The notes under the pieces were generated by a model that did not search any database, was not told the origin of the DNA, and saw only the letters and a list, made by a program, of their open reading frames with translations. Below are positions 17,140 to 25,383 of a stretch of 64,000 nucleotides of DNA, piece by piece (positions within the stretch are counted from its first letter, which is position 1; every line of letters begins with the position of its first letter). This DNA comes from Ruminococcus sp. Lineage in GTDB: Bacteria; Bacillota; Clostridia; Oscillospirales; Ruminococcaceae. A program made the translations under genes and the position numbers. The stretch spans positions 1-64,000 of the forward strand of contig JAIDUG010000056.1 of assembly GCA_029060305.1 (NCBI GenBank). The letters run 5' to 3'.

Positions 17140-18353
17140 CAGATATAATTATAATAGGCGGAGGAGCTTCAGGGTGCTTTACAGCGGTACAGGCTTCACG
17201 TTTCGGGAAAAGCGTACTCCTCTTTGAAAAAAACGAAAAATTAGGTCGTAAGCTGAGAATTACCGGAAAAGGTCGTTGTAATGTAACCAACAATTCCGAT
17301 GTACAGGAACATATGAAAAATATTCCTGTAAATCAGCGGTTTATGTACAGTGCGTTTTCGGCTTTCGACGCTTATAATACTATGGACTTCTTTGAGGAAA
17401 TCGGCGTACCTCTTAAAACAGAACGTGGCAACAGAGTGTTTCCGGTAAGCGATAACGCAAACGATATTGCAGATGCTCTTGTGAATGAGATGAAGAAAAA
17501 CGGCGTTAAAGTCATACATAAACGTGTAACAGGACTTATCACTGAAAATAAAACCTGTATCGGAGTAAAAGCAGGCAATGAGGAATATTATGCCAAATCC
17601 GTACTCATAGCGTGTGGCGGAAAGTCCTATCCTAATACAGGGTCGACAGGTGACGGATATTCGCTTGCGGAAAGCGTTGGGCATACTGTTACTGAAATAA
17701 AACCCAGCCTTGTACCGTTGGTTTCACCGGATAAGTATTGTGCCGAAATGATGGGTTTGTCCTTGCGTAACGTTACCTTGAATTTATACGACCGTGACAG
17801 ACTTATATATTCCGAAATGGGCGAAATGCTTTTTACACATTTCGGAGTTTCAGGACCTCTTGTATTGAGTGCAAGTTCACATATCCGTGAAATGTCACCG
17901 GAAAGATACAGGATTCTTATTGACCTCAAACCCGCACTTTCACCGGAACAGCTTGATTTACGCATACAGAGAGACTTTGCGGAAAATCTCAACCGTGACT
18001 TTGTGAACGGAATAAGAAAGTTACTTCCTGCAAAACTCATACCTGTTATCGTAAGACTTTCGGGAATTTCACCGGAGCAGAAAGTAAACAGCATAACTAA
18101 AGAACAACGTCATAAATTCGGCGAAATCATAAAGGCTTTTCCAATAAAAATTTCGGGATTCCGACCGGTTGACGAGGCTATCATAACAAGCGGAGGCGTT
18201 TCGGTTAAAGAAATAAATCCGAAAACTATGGAGTCAAAAATTATTGACGGACTTTTCTTTGCCGGTGAAGTTATTGATGTTGATGCATATACAGGCGGTT
18301 TCAATTTGCAGATAGCTTTTTCAACTGCTTATTCTGCATCATTATATATGTAA
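17136..18353 (+). CDS. BaiN/RdsA-family NAD(P)/FAD-dependent oxidoreductase
   Basis: 405 aa flavoprotein of the HI0933 family. The N-terminal dinucleotide-binding GGGASGC motif, the KLGRKLRITGKGRCNVTN signature, and the C-terminal YTGGFNLQIAFSTA FAD-contact segment are all visible. Length is normal. Members are widely conserved; some are assigned to bile-acid or other reductions, but most have no proven substrate, so the gene name baiN should not be read as bile-acid metabolism. Start ATG at 17136 overlaps the DUF3006 stop. Confidence 0.85.
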   Translation: MTDIIIIGGGASGCFTAVQASRFGKSVLLFEKNEKLGRKLRITGKGRCNVTNNSDVQEHMKNIPVNQRFMYSAFSAFDAYNTMDFFEEIGVPLKTERGNRVFPVSDNANDIADALVNEMKKNGVKVIHKRVTGLITENKTCIGVKAGNEEYYAKSVLIACGGKSYPNTGSTGDGYSLAESVGHTVTEIKPSLVPLVSPDKYCAEMMGLSLRNVTLNLYDRDRLIYSEMGEMLFTHFGVSGPLVLSASSHIREMSPERYRILIDLKPALSPEQLDLRIQRDFAENLNRDFVNGIRKLLPAKLIPVIVRLSGISPEQKVNSITKEQRHKFGEIIKAFPIKISGFRPVDEAIITSGGVSVKEINPKTMESKIIDGLFFAGEVIDVDAYTGGFNLQIAFSTAYSASLYM

Positions 18354-18367
18354 AGGAGTTTTTTAAT

Positions 18368-19027
18368 ATGATAAATATTGCAATTGACGGACCGGCAGGA
18401 GCAGGTAAAAGTACTGTTGCTAAAATGGTTTCCGCACAGCTTGGGTATATATACGTTGATACAGGGGCTTTATACAGGACTATCGCCCTCTATATCAAGG
18501 AAAACAATATTTCTGATGATGACATTCCCGAATCTCTCGGAAAAGCTGACGTTTCACTGAAATTCATTGACGGTACTCAGAGAGTATTTTTAGGGGACAG
18601 GGACGTTTCCGGACTGATAAGAACTCCTGAAATTTCTATGGAGGCTTCGAGGACTTCCGCAATGCCTGCCGTGCGTGAATATCTTTTCGGTACACAACAG
18701 AAAATTGCAAGGGAAAACAACGTGATTATGGACGGCAGAGATATTGGCACAGTTGTGCTTCCAAATGCAGAAGTAAAGATTTTTCTTACTGCCACACCGG
18801 AAGAACGTGCAAACAGACGTTACAAGGAACTTATGGAAAAACCTGACTGTCCGTGTTATGAAGAGATTCTCAGTGACATTATTGAACGTGACCACAATGA
18901 TATGAACCGTCCGGTTGCTCCGCTTAAACAGGCAGAAGATGCTGTTCTTGTGGATACAACAAATCTTACTCTTGAACAGTCGGTTAATGAAATTATAAGA
19001 ATCATTGACGAAAAAACAGGCAGGTGA
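18368..19027 (+). CDS. cmk: Cytidylate kinase
   Basis: 219 aa. The P-loop is DGPAGAGKST at residues 7-16. DTGALYR, the MDGRDIGTVVLP segment and a RxxD-type lid (ERDHNDMNR) match bacterial CMP/dCMP kinase. It phosphorylates CMP and dCMP with ATP in pyrimidine salvage. The ATG at 18368 follows AAGGAG closely. It begins the conserved Clostridia trio cmk-plsC-ispH/rpsA. Confidence 0.95.
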   Translation: MINIAIDGPAGAGKSTVAKMVSAQLGYIYVDTGALYRTIALYIKENNISDDDIPESLGKADVSLKFIDGTQRVFLGDRDVSGLIRTPEISMEASRTSAMPAVREYLFGTQQKIARENNVIMDGRDIGTVVLPNAEVKIFLTATPEERANRRYKELMEKPDCPCYEEILSDIIERDHNDMNRPVAPLKQAEDAVLVDTTNLTLEQSVNEIIRIIDEKTGR

Positions 19028-19032
19028 TATTA

Positions 19033-19647
19033 ATGATTTACGCTATTATAAAGGCACTTGTCAGGCTGGCATTGAGTATAGCTTTCAATCTTCATTATGA
19101 GGGCAGGGAAAATATTCCGAAAGATACCGCTGTCATATACGCTTCAAATCACCGTACAAATGCAGACCCTCCGCTTGTGGGTTGTGCAACACCTGGTAAA
19201 CACGCTTTTATGGCTAAAGAGGAACTCTTTAAAAATAAAATTTTCGGCGGAATCATACGTGCAGTAGGAGCTTTTCCGGTTTCAAGAGGTAAGGGCGATA
19301 CAGGTGTTATTGACAAGTCGGTTGAGGCTCTCAACTCAGGAAGAAGTCTGTTTATTTTTCCTGAGGGTACACGTTCAAAAGACGGTAAGATTCACAAAGG
19401 TCATTCCGGAGCTGCACTTATTTCTGCACGTTCCGGAAAGCAGATAATTCCGGTCGGAGTTGTTTTCGGCGAAAAACTTAAATTCCGTACAAAAGTTACG
19501 GTTATCTACGGAAAACCTATAAATCCGGCTGATTACTGCGAGATATGCGACGAACCAAATCCACGCCAGCTTGTAAGACTGAAAAACCGTTATATGAAAG
19601 ATATAAAAAGCCTTGTTGAAGGGGAGCAGGAGGAAGTAATTGAGTAA
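19033..19647 (+). CDS. plsC: 1-acyl-sn-glycerol-3-phosphate acyltransferase
   Basis: 204 aa. An N-terminal hydrophobic stretch is followed by the acyltransferase motifs NHRTNAD (the HX4D catalytic pair) and FPEGTRS (substrate phosphate binding). It makes phosphatidic acid from lysophosphatidate at the membrane. The ATG at 19033 is chosen because AGG at 19022-19024 is about 8 nt upstream; an in-frame GTG at 19024 sits on that ribosome binding site. It overlaps the end of ispH/rpsA's start by 8 nt. Confidence 0.92.
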   Translation: MIYAIIKALVRLALSIAFNLHYEGRENIPKDTAVIYASNHRTNADPPLVGCATPGKHAFMAKEELFKNKIFGGIIRAVGAFPVSRGKGDTGVIDKSVEALNSGRSLFIFPEGTRSKDGKIHKGHSGAALISARSGKQIIPVGVVFGEKLKFRTKVTVIYGKPINPADYCEICDEPNPRQLVRLKNRYMKDIKSLVEGEQEEVIE

Positions 19648-21583
19648 AATTGTTGTTGCAGAATCAGCAGGTTTTTGTTTTGGGGTTGACAGAGCTGTCC
19701 AGATGGTGTATAATGAATTAGATAAGGGAACGAAAGTCGCAACGCTTGGTCCTATAATTCACAATCAGGACGTTGTAAACGATATGGCAAAACGTGGTGC
19801 AAGAATTATTGACTCCGTTGACGAACTTCAACCCGACGAAACTGTCGTTATACGTTCACACGGTGTGGGGAGAGACATTTATGAACAGATTCAGCGGAAA
19901 GGTAACAGAATGCTTGACGCTACTTGTCCTTTTGTCTCAAAAATTCACAGGATTGTTGACGAAAAAACAAAAGAGGGTTGTTTTATTCTGATTGCAGGTG
20001 ACGCAAATCACCCTGAAGTGCAAGGAATCGTTGGTCATTGTGACGAAAACTGCCTTGTTTTTAAAGATAATTTTGAGCTAAAACACTTTTTTGAAAATCT
20101 GGACAAAAATTTTCAAAAAACGCTTGCTTTTGTCGCTCAAACAACGTATAATATATTAATATGGGGAAAGTGTTTAGAAGAAATTCCGAAACATTATGAA
20201 AACGTTGTTATATTTGATACAATCTGCAATGCTACCGATGCACGTCAGACTGATGCCCGTGAATTAGCACAGAAATCTGATATAATGATTGTAGTCGGCG
20301 GTCATCACAGTTCAAATACCGTTAAGCTGTATGAGGTATGTAGCCGTTACTGTAAAACATATCATATTGAAAATTCGGACGAGCTTGACACTTTAAATCT
20401 CATCTATGCTGAAAATGTCGGCATTACTGCCGGAGCTTCCACTCCGGCTTATATAATTAAGGAGGTACTAACCAAAATGGCAGAAATTGAAAAGGAAACA
20501 ATTCAGGAAGAGGAGAATTTTCAGGAATTACTTGACCAGTCATTCAAAAAAATACATACAGGAGAAAAAGTTAAGGCTACAGTAGTATCCGTAAATAACA
20601 CAGAAGTTGTTGTTGACCTCGGAACTAAGCATACAGGATATGTTGCTCTCGACGACCTTACAGACGATGTTACAAAAAAGCCTGAAGACATCGTAAGCGT
20701 TGGCGACGAAATCGAACTCATTGTTATTAAAGTGAATGACGCTGAAGGTACTGCCTCACTTTCCAAAAGAAAAGTTGACGAGCAGGCTGGCTATGAGAAG
20801 ATTGTAAAAGCTAAGGAAGAAAAAATTATCCTTGAGGGTACTGTACAGCACGTTGTAAACAAGGGTGTGACACTCAATATCTATGGCGTAAGAGTATTCA
20901 TTCCGGCTTCTCAGACAGGTCTCCCGAGAGGTGCAGAACTTGAACAGCTCCTCAAGAAGAAAGTTGAGTTTATCGTTATTGAAGTTACTGAGGGCAGAAA
21001 GAGAGCCGTTGGTTCTATCAGAGCCGTACAGAATGCACGCAAGGAAGAAGCTAAAGCTAAATTCTGGGAAACAACAAGTATCGGTGATACTTTCACTGGT
21101 AAGGTTAAGTCTCTCACAAGTTTTGGTGCTTTCGTTGACCTCGGCGGTATTGACGGAATGGTTCATATTTCCGAACTTTCATGGAAGAGACTCAAGCACC
21201 CGAGCGAAGTTGTAAGCGTTGGCGATACTCTCGAAGTTTACATCAAGGATTTAGACAAGGAAAGCGGTAGAATTTCACTCGGTTACAAGAAAACTGAAGA
21301 TAATCCGTGGGAAATCTTCATGAATAATTACAAGGTTGGCGATATTGTAAAGGCTAACATTGTATCTATTACTTCATTCGGTGCATTCGCTCAGATTGTT
21401 GACGGTATTGACGGTCTTATCCACATCTCTCAGATTGCTGACAGAAAAGTTGAAAGCGTTAAGGACGTTCTTGCAGTTGGCGACGAAGTTGACGTTAAGA
21501 TTATCGACATTGACGAAGATTCAAAGAGAATCAGCATTTCAATCCGTGCTGTCCTCGAAGAAAAGGCTGACAATGCTGAATAA
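19640..21583 (+). CDS. ispH: IspH-S1 fusion: HMBPP reductase and ribosomal protein S1
   Basis: 647 aa fusion. Residues 1 to about 278 are IspH (LytB), the last enzyme of the MEP isoprenoid pathway. Iron-sulfur cysteines are visible in GFCFGVDRA (C13), DATCPFV and TICNATDARQ. About 280-647 are four S1 RNA-binding repeats, each starting with a V(K)A/TV-type strand, two with the SFGAFVDLGG or SFGAFAQIVDG signature. Such fusions are known in Clostridia. TTG start at 19640 with GGAGGAAG upstream. A very strong Shine-Dalgarno and ATG occur in frame at the domain boundary (see the entry at 20459), so free S1 may also be made. The S1 half also appears to use more GTT, CTC, GGT and AAG codons, as in highly expressed genes. 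Confidence 0.93.
   Translation: MSKIVVAESAGFCFGVDRAVQMVYNELDKGTKVATLGPIIHNQDVVNDMAKRGARIIDSVDELQPDETVVIRSHGVGRDIYEQIQRKGNRMLDATCPFVSKIHRIVDEKTKEGCFILIAGDANHPEVQGIVGHCDENCLVFKDNFELKHFFENLDKNFQKTLAFVAQTTYNILIWGKCLEEIPKHYENVVIFDTICNATDARQTDARELAQKSDIMIVVGGHHSSNTVKLYEVCSRYCKTYHIENSDELDTLNLIYAENVGITAGASTPAYIIKEVLTKMAEIEKETIQEEENFQELLDQSFKKIHTGEKVKATVVSVNNTEVVVDLGTKHTGYVALDDLTDDVTKKPEDIVSVGDEIELIVIKVNDAEGTASLSKRKVDEQAGYEKIVKAKEEKIILEGTVQHVVNKGVTLNIYGVRVFIPASQTGLPRGAELEQLLKKKVEFIVIEVTEGRKRAVGSIRAVQNARKEEAKAKFWETTSIGDTFTGKVKSLTSFGAFVDLGGIDGMVHISELSWKRLKHPSEVVSVGDTLEVYIKDLDKESGRISLGYKKTEDNPWEIFMNNYKVGDIVKANIVSITSFGAFAQIVDGIDGLIHISQIADRKVESVKDVLAVGDEVDVKIIDIDEDSKRISISIRAVLEEKADNAE
20459..20479 (+). promoter_or_regulatory. 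Internal ribosome binding site and start codon for free S1
   Basis: AAGGAGGT at 20459-20466 lies 10 nt before an in-frame ATG at 20477-20479, exactly at the IspH/S1 junction. Initiation here would give a 368-aa S1 protein beginning MAEIEKE. A 6-bp hairpin (CCGGAG/CTCCGG, about 20431-20448) lies just upstream. The sequence is direct; use of the site is inferred. Confidence 0.6.
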
Positions 21584-21604
21584 TATTTGATTTTCAATAA
21601 TCAG

Positions 21605-21637
21605 GGGACTGTATATACTACAGTCCCTTTTATTTTT
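21605..21637 (+). terminator. Rho-independent terminator after ispH/rpsA
   Basis: 9-bp stem GGGACTGTA/TACAGTCCC (21605-21613 with 21619-21627) with a 5-nt loop and a T-rich tail. It ends the long gene run that starts with tepA. The next gene starts only 13 nt beyond, so it may depend on read-through. Confidence 0.85.
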
Positions 21638-21649
21638 AAAGGAGAATAT

Positions 21650-22066
21650 ATGGAAAGATTCTTAAAGGCTCAGGAAATAAATTATACTCAGGCACTTTCT
21701 GAAATCCGCAAAGGAAGAAAATACTCCCACTGGATATGGTATATTTTCCCACAACTTGCGGAACTCGGAAGAAGCAGTACAGCTAAATATTACGGAATAA
21801 AAGATATTGAAGAAGCAATGGAATATCTTGCAAATCCGGTACTCCGTGAAAGACTGATTGAAATTTCAGAAGCATTGTTGAGTATAGACGATACCGCCAT
21901 TAATATACTGGGATATATCGACGCTATAAAAGTAAAATCCTGTATGACACTTTTCCACGAAACTGACCCGTCAATAGAAGTTTTCGGCAGGGTGATTGAC
22001 AAATTCTATGACGGACATTATGACACACTTACACTTGACATTATTAAAAGAGGTGAACGATTATGA
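21650..22066 (+). CDS. DUF1810 family protein
   Basis: 138 aa, soluble. The KGRKYSHWIWYIFPQLAELG segment and SSTAKYYGI are hallmarks of DUF1810 (YwqN/calpastatin-like annotation in databases), an all-helical family. Function is not established; members often turn up near NAD or ADP-ribose related genes, which is not seen here. The ATG at 21650 has GGAG at 21641-21644; an earlier in-frame ATG at 21587 lies before the terminator and is rejected. It overlaps the next gene by 4 nt. Confidence 0.75.
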   Translation: MERFLKAQEINYTQALSEIRKGRKYSHWIWYIFPQLAELGRSSTAKYYGIKDIEEAMEYLANPVLRERLIEISEALLSIDDTAINILGYIDAIKVKSCMTLFHETDPSIEVFGRVIDKFYDGHYDTLTLDIIKRGERL

Positions 22067-22611
22067 GCAGGTTTATATGTTATTGTGGTTATGTAATTCG
22101 TGACACTTCGGACTATCTCAGTTATAAGGGCAGTATTATGCCTGACCAGGACGAATATGATTATCTTGATTATGTATCGGAAATTATTGAATCAAAGTGT
22201 TCAGACAGAAAAAAACTTGTTGATGATTTTTACTTCAAAGTTCCTGATATGACAAAGACTATCTATCAGTGTTCACAATGCGGACGGCTTTATATTGAAA
22301 ATAATAATGAATTGTTCTGTTTCAGACCGGAAAATCATAATAATAAAGTTGTTCTTAAATCAGTTCACGGTGAAAAATGGAAAGGTTTTCTGCACGCCGA
22401 ATGGAACGACAAAAAGTATGAATGGCAGGACTATAAAGGATATGTTTGTGCAGATGTCAATTATCCGTGTGAAAGTATTCGTTCATATGACGAAAATGAA
22501 ATTATTGACGGTTATTACAGACTTCTTGACGAACTGAAACAAGTCGGAGTTATACGTTATGCCACTTTGAAAATAAACGGAAAACTCATTCATGAATGGA
22601 ATAATTCATAA
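22063..22611 (+). CDS. Hypothetical protein with paired cysteines
   Basis: 182 aa. I do not recognise a family. It opens with a CxC pair (C6, C8) and has a CSQCGRLY zinc-knuckle-like CxxC near residue 70, followed by a further Cys; together these could bind a metal. The rest is rich in Tyr, Asp and Lys, with no signal peptide or membrane segment. Its start overlaps the DUF1810 stop (ATGA), so the two are probably co-translated. It may be a defence or stress accessory pair, but nothing in the sequence proves this. Confidence 0.6.
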   Translation: MSRFICYCGYVIRDTSDYLSYKGSIMPDQDEYDYLDYVSEIIESKCSDRKKLVDDFYFKVPDMTKTIYQCSQCGRLYIENNNELFCFRPENHNNKVVLKSVHGEKWKGFLHAEWNDKKYEWQDYKGYVCADVNYPCESIRSYDENEIIDGYYRLLDELKQVGVIRYATLKINGKLIHEWNNS

Positions 22612-22627
22612 AATTTTCAGATTATTA

Positions 22628-22656
22628 TTGACAAACCGGAATAAATATTGTATATT
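22628..22656 (+). promoter_or_regulatory. Sigma-A promoter of the first GH9 gene
   Basis: Perfect TTGACA (22628-22633) and TATATT (22651-22656) with a 17-bp spacer, 36 bp before the start codon. Confidence 0.8.
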
Positions 22657-22692
22657 AAAATTATACTCATTTAACAGAGAGGAGTAAAATTT

Positions 22693-25083
22693 ATGATTTT
22701 CAAGAAAATTGCTTCTGTAGCTTCTGCACTTGCACTTTCCGCCGGAATGATGACTTGTCTTCCGACTGCAAAGAACGTTACAGTAAATGCAGAAAGTAAC
22801 TACAATTACGCTGAAGCACTTCAGAAATCAATGTTTTTCTATGAGGTTCAGCAGTCTGGTATTCTTCCCGAATGGAATACTGTTCCGTGGCGTGCTGACT
22901 CAATGATTGACGAAAGCGGAAATGAAACTGATGTAGTCCCTGGAGGTTGGTTTGATGCCGGAGACCATTTCAAATTTACACTGACAAATGCTTACAGTGC
23001 TTCGCTTATGGCTTGGGGTTATATTCAGTATAAAGACGCTGTTGACAAAGCTGGTCTCGGTGAAAGTTACAGAAATAACATACAGTGGGCTATGGACTTT
23101 GTTCTCGGTTGCGACAGAGGTGACAAAGTAATCGGTACTATTGGCGACTTTACAGGCGGGTCTACAGACCACAATATTTGGTGCAGTGCCGAAGTTTACC
23201 TCAGAAAACATCATCTCAACAACGACGACTGGGAACGTCCTTACGACGAAATCGAGAACGCATCTGTAGAGGCTCTTTCAGCAGCCTGTCTTGCAGAGGG
23301 TTATATCATCTTCAAAGATGAACAGCCCGAAAAAGCTAAGAAATACCTTGAACACGCTAAAAGCCTTTTTGAACTTGCCGACAAGACAAGAGACTGTAAA
23401 GAAGTCGGCGGTATGGCAGGTATGTATAATACTTCTTCATGGCTTGACGACTGTATGTATGCTGCTAACTGGCTTTATATGGCTACTGGTGACCAGAAAT
23501 ATCTTGATATATGCGAAAAGGATTATATCCCGAATTTCCCGACTGAAAACCAGTCAAGTGACCGTAAATATACATGGGGTCTCTGCTGGGACGATACCTC
23601 TCAGGCAGCGGCTTTATTGTATGCTCAGAATACCGGTAAAAAAGAATGGGTTGACCATGTTTCACGTCACCTGAAGTACTGGATGGGCGAGGATTCAAAG
23701 CCATTTGAGGGCAAAATAACTTCAAAGGGTCTTTCATGGCTTACACAATGGGGCTGTCTCCGTCACGCAACAAATACAGCGTGGATTGCGAAACTTGCAA
23801 GCGATACTATTTTCAAGGACGATGCTACTCTTTCTGCAAAATACGACAAGTGGGCTGACAGTCAGATGAATTATTGTTTCGGCGATAATGAAGAAGGTCT
23901 CAGTTATGTACTTGGAATGGGTGAAAAGTCTCCTACTGCTATCCACCACAGAACAGCTTCCGGTATTCACGATGACCACTGGAATGAACTCGGTCAGGAG
24001 GAAAGCTCAGAGGGCTGGCAGACTGAATATGCTCATACCCTCTATGGTGCATTGATAGGCGGTCCTGACAGTGAGGGTAAATATGGAAATTATAAGGTTT
24101 CTGATTTCCAGTATACAGAAGTTGCCGTTGACTATAATGCAGGTTATACCGCTGCCCTTTGTGCAATGATTGACGATTATGGCGGTGAAAAACTTGCTGA
24201 TTTCCCACAGGCTGAAACTCCGAAGTGGGCTGAATGGGAAATTGCTGCTGTACTCAACGGTCACGGCGACAGCTACACAGAAATTAAGGCTTGGGCTATG
24301 AATCACACTGCATGGCCTACAAGAGTTGCTGAAAATATCAAGTACAGATATTATTTCGACATTTCCGAACTTATTTCAGCAGGACTTTCAGTTGATGATA
24401 TTACTGTAAAAGTAGGTTCTCAGCAGTATCAGGAGGGTCAGCAGGGTTATGCAACGGCTTCCGAAAAACCGATAAAGTACGACGGCGACCCGTCCGGAAA
24501 CACTTATTATGTTGAAATCGCTTTCAAGGACGGCAGAGCAATTCAGCCTACAGGTCAGAGCGAACACAGAGACGAAGTGCAGTTCAGAATTTCAATTCCC
24601 GACGCTATTGACGGAAAGTCTACAAAAGGTGCATGGGACCCGACAAATGACTGGTCTTATGAGGGCGTTGAAGATGCGACAGACCTTAAAAAGCCCGATT
24701 CTCTTAATGAACATATAACAATGTATGTTGATGATGTTCTTGTATGGGGTACTGAACCTGACGGCACTAAACCTGACGTTACAGAACCTACAAAACCTAC
24801 AAAACCTAATACTTCAGGCGGAAGTAATTCCGGAGACGACAAAACAAAACTCGGTGATGCCAATGAAGACGGCAATGTAAATATTTCTGATGCTGTAATC
24901 ATTATGCAGTCCATTTCAAATCCTACAGAATATCATCTCACTGAGCAGGGCAGAAAAAATGCTGACGTTACAGGAAACGGAAACGGCATTACAAATATGG
25001 ACGCTCTTGCTATTCAGTGTTATGAAGCTAAACTGGTCAAAGAATTTCCTGTTCCCGACAGTTTCTTTGAAAATTTAAAATAA
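22693..25083 (+). CDS. GH9 endoglucanase with CBM3c and dockerin
   Basis: 796 aa, secreted. Signal peptide about 1-34; GH9 catalytic domain about 37-505 with D88/D91 in DAGDH (catalytic base region) and E476 in TEVAVDYNAGY (acid); a C-terminal GH9 HHRTASG motif; a CBM3c-like module about 520-680 beginning near AWAMNHTAWP; a Pro/Thr linker; a dockerin about 718-790 with DANEDGNVNISD and a second partial loop. This is the processive-endoglucanase (theme B) layout, in which CBM3c feeds the cellulose chain into the active site. The dockerin is the most divergent of the four C-terminal ones except that at 35579 (it ends FENLK, without the FPMTT..SSK tail). Own promoter; the next GH9 gene follows 300 bp later. 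Confidence 0.95.
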   Translation: MIFKKIASVASALALSAGMMTCLPTAKNVTVNAESNYNYAEALQKSMFFYEVQQSGILPEWNTVPWRADSMIDESGNETDVVPGGWFDAGDHFKFTLTNAYSASLMAWGYIQYKDAVDKAGLGESYRNNIQWAMDFVLGCDRGDKVIGTIGDFTGGSTDHNIWCSAEVYLRKHHLNNDDWERPYDEIENASVEALSAACLAEGYIIFKDEQPEKAKKYLEHAKSLFELADKTRDCKEVGGMAGMYNTSSWLDDCMYAANWLYMATGDQKYLDICEKDYIPNFPTENQSSDRKYTWGLCWDDTSQAAALLYAQNTGKKEWVDHVSRHLKYWMGEDSKPFEGKITSKGLSWLTQWGCLRHATNTAWIAKLASDTIFKDDATLSAKYDKWADSQMNYCFGDNEEGLSYVLGMGEKSPTAIHHRTASGIHDDHWNELGQEESSEGWQTEYAHTLYGALIGGPDSEGKYGNYKVSDFQYTEVAVDYNAGYTAALCAMIDDYGGEKLADFPQAETPKWAEWEIAAVLNGHGDSYTEIKAWAMNHTAWPTRVAENIKYRYYFDISELISAGLSVDDITVKVGSQQYQEGQQGYATASEKPIKYDGDPSGNTYYVEIAFKDGRAIQPTGQSEHRDEVQFRISIPDAIDGKSTKGAWDPTNDWSYEGVEDATDLKKPDSLNEHITMYVDDVLVWGTEPDGTKPDVTEPTKPTKPNTSGGSNSGDDKTKLGDANEDGNVNISDAVIIMQSISNPTEYHLTEQGRKNADVTGNGNGITNMDALAIQCYEAKLVKEFPVPDSFFENLK

Positions 25084-25222
25084 ATATTGAAAAACATATA
25101 ACTTATTAACTGATTGTATGTAAACAGAAAATTTATTTTTATGCCGGATTTTTCAGCGTTGTACGAAATGCACAAAAAAATCAGTTCTATATTAGGAGAT
25201 ACAACGAATTTCCGAAAAGCTA

Positions 25223-25251
25223 TTTACTTTTTTTTCAGGATATAATATAAT
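25223..25251 (+). promoter_or_regulatory. Promoter of the second GH9 gene
   Basis: TTTACT (25223-25228) and TATAAT (25246-25251), 17-bp spacer. Transcription would begin near 25258, giving a leader of about 125 nt. Confidence 0.65.
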
Positions 25252-25257
25252 AAGATT

Positions 25258-25347
25258 GGTAAGTAAAAAAGGTTGGGTGCAAGTCCCGTCTGGGACAACC
25301 GCTTACTAATGGTTAAAAGTACAATCACAGTGTTTGCACTGGCACTG
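25258..25347 (+). ncRNA. Structured 5' leader, possible cis-regulatory RNA
   Basis: Starting at the predicted transcription start, three nested helices can form: GGTAAG (25258-25263) with CTTACT (25302-25307), GGTT (25271-25274) with AACC (25297-25300), and GTCCC (25283-25287) with GGGAC (25292-25296), leaving a GGGTGCAA bulge. A second hairpin CAGTG/CACTG (25328-25332 with 25337-25341) follows, and its 5' arm has a second possible partner at 25343-25347. I could not match it to a known riboswitch class. Confidence 0.45.
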
Positions 25348-25383
25348 AATTAAAAATTTATATTTTCAGGGAGGGCACTTAAA

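Larger units (their letters stand above)
25084..25383 (+). other. Intergenic region between the two GH9 genes
   Basis: 300 bp. I saw no convincing terminator for the first GH9 gene. The first half is AT-rich and featureless. The second half holds a promoter at 25223-25251 and a folded leader at 25258-25347. AGGGAGGG before 25384 supplies the ribosome binding site. Confidence 0.6.

Noticed and set aside
25258..25347. Cobalamin riboswitch
   Set aside because: GGTGCAAGTCC resembles part of the core, but the B12 box and the other conserved elements are absent, and the downstream gene is a cellulase.
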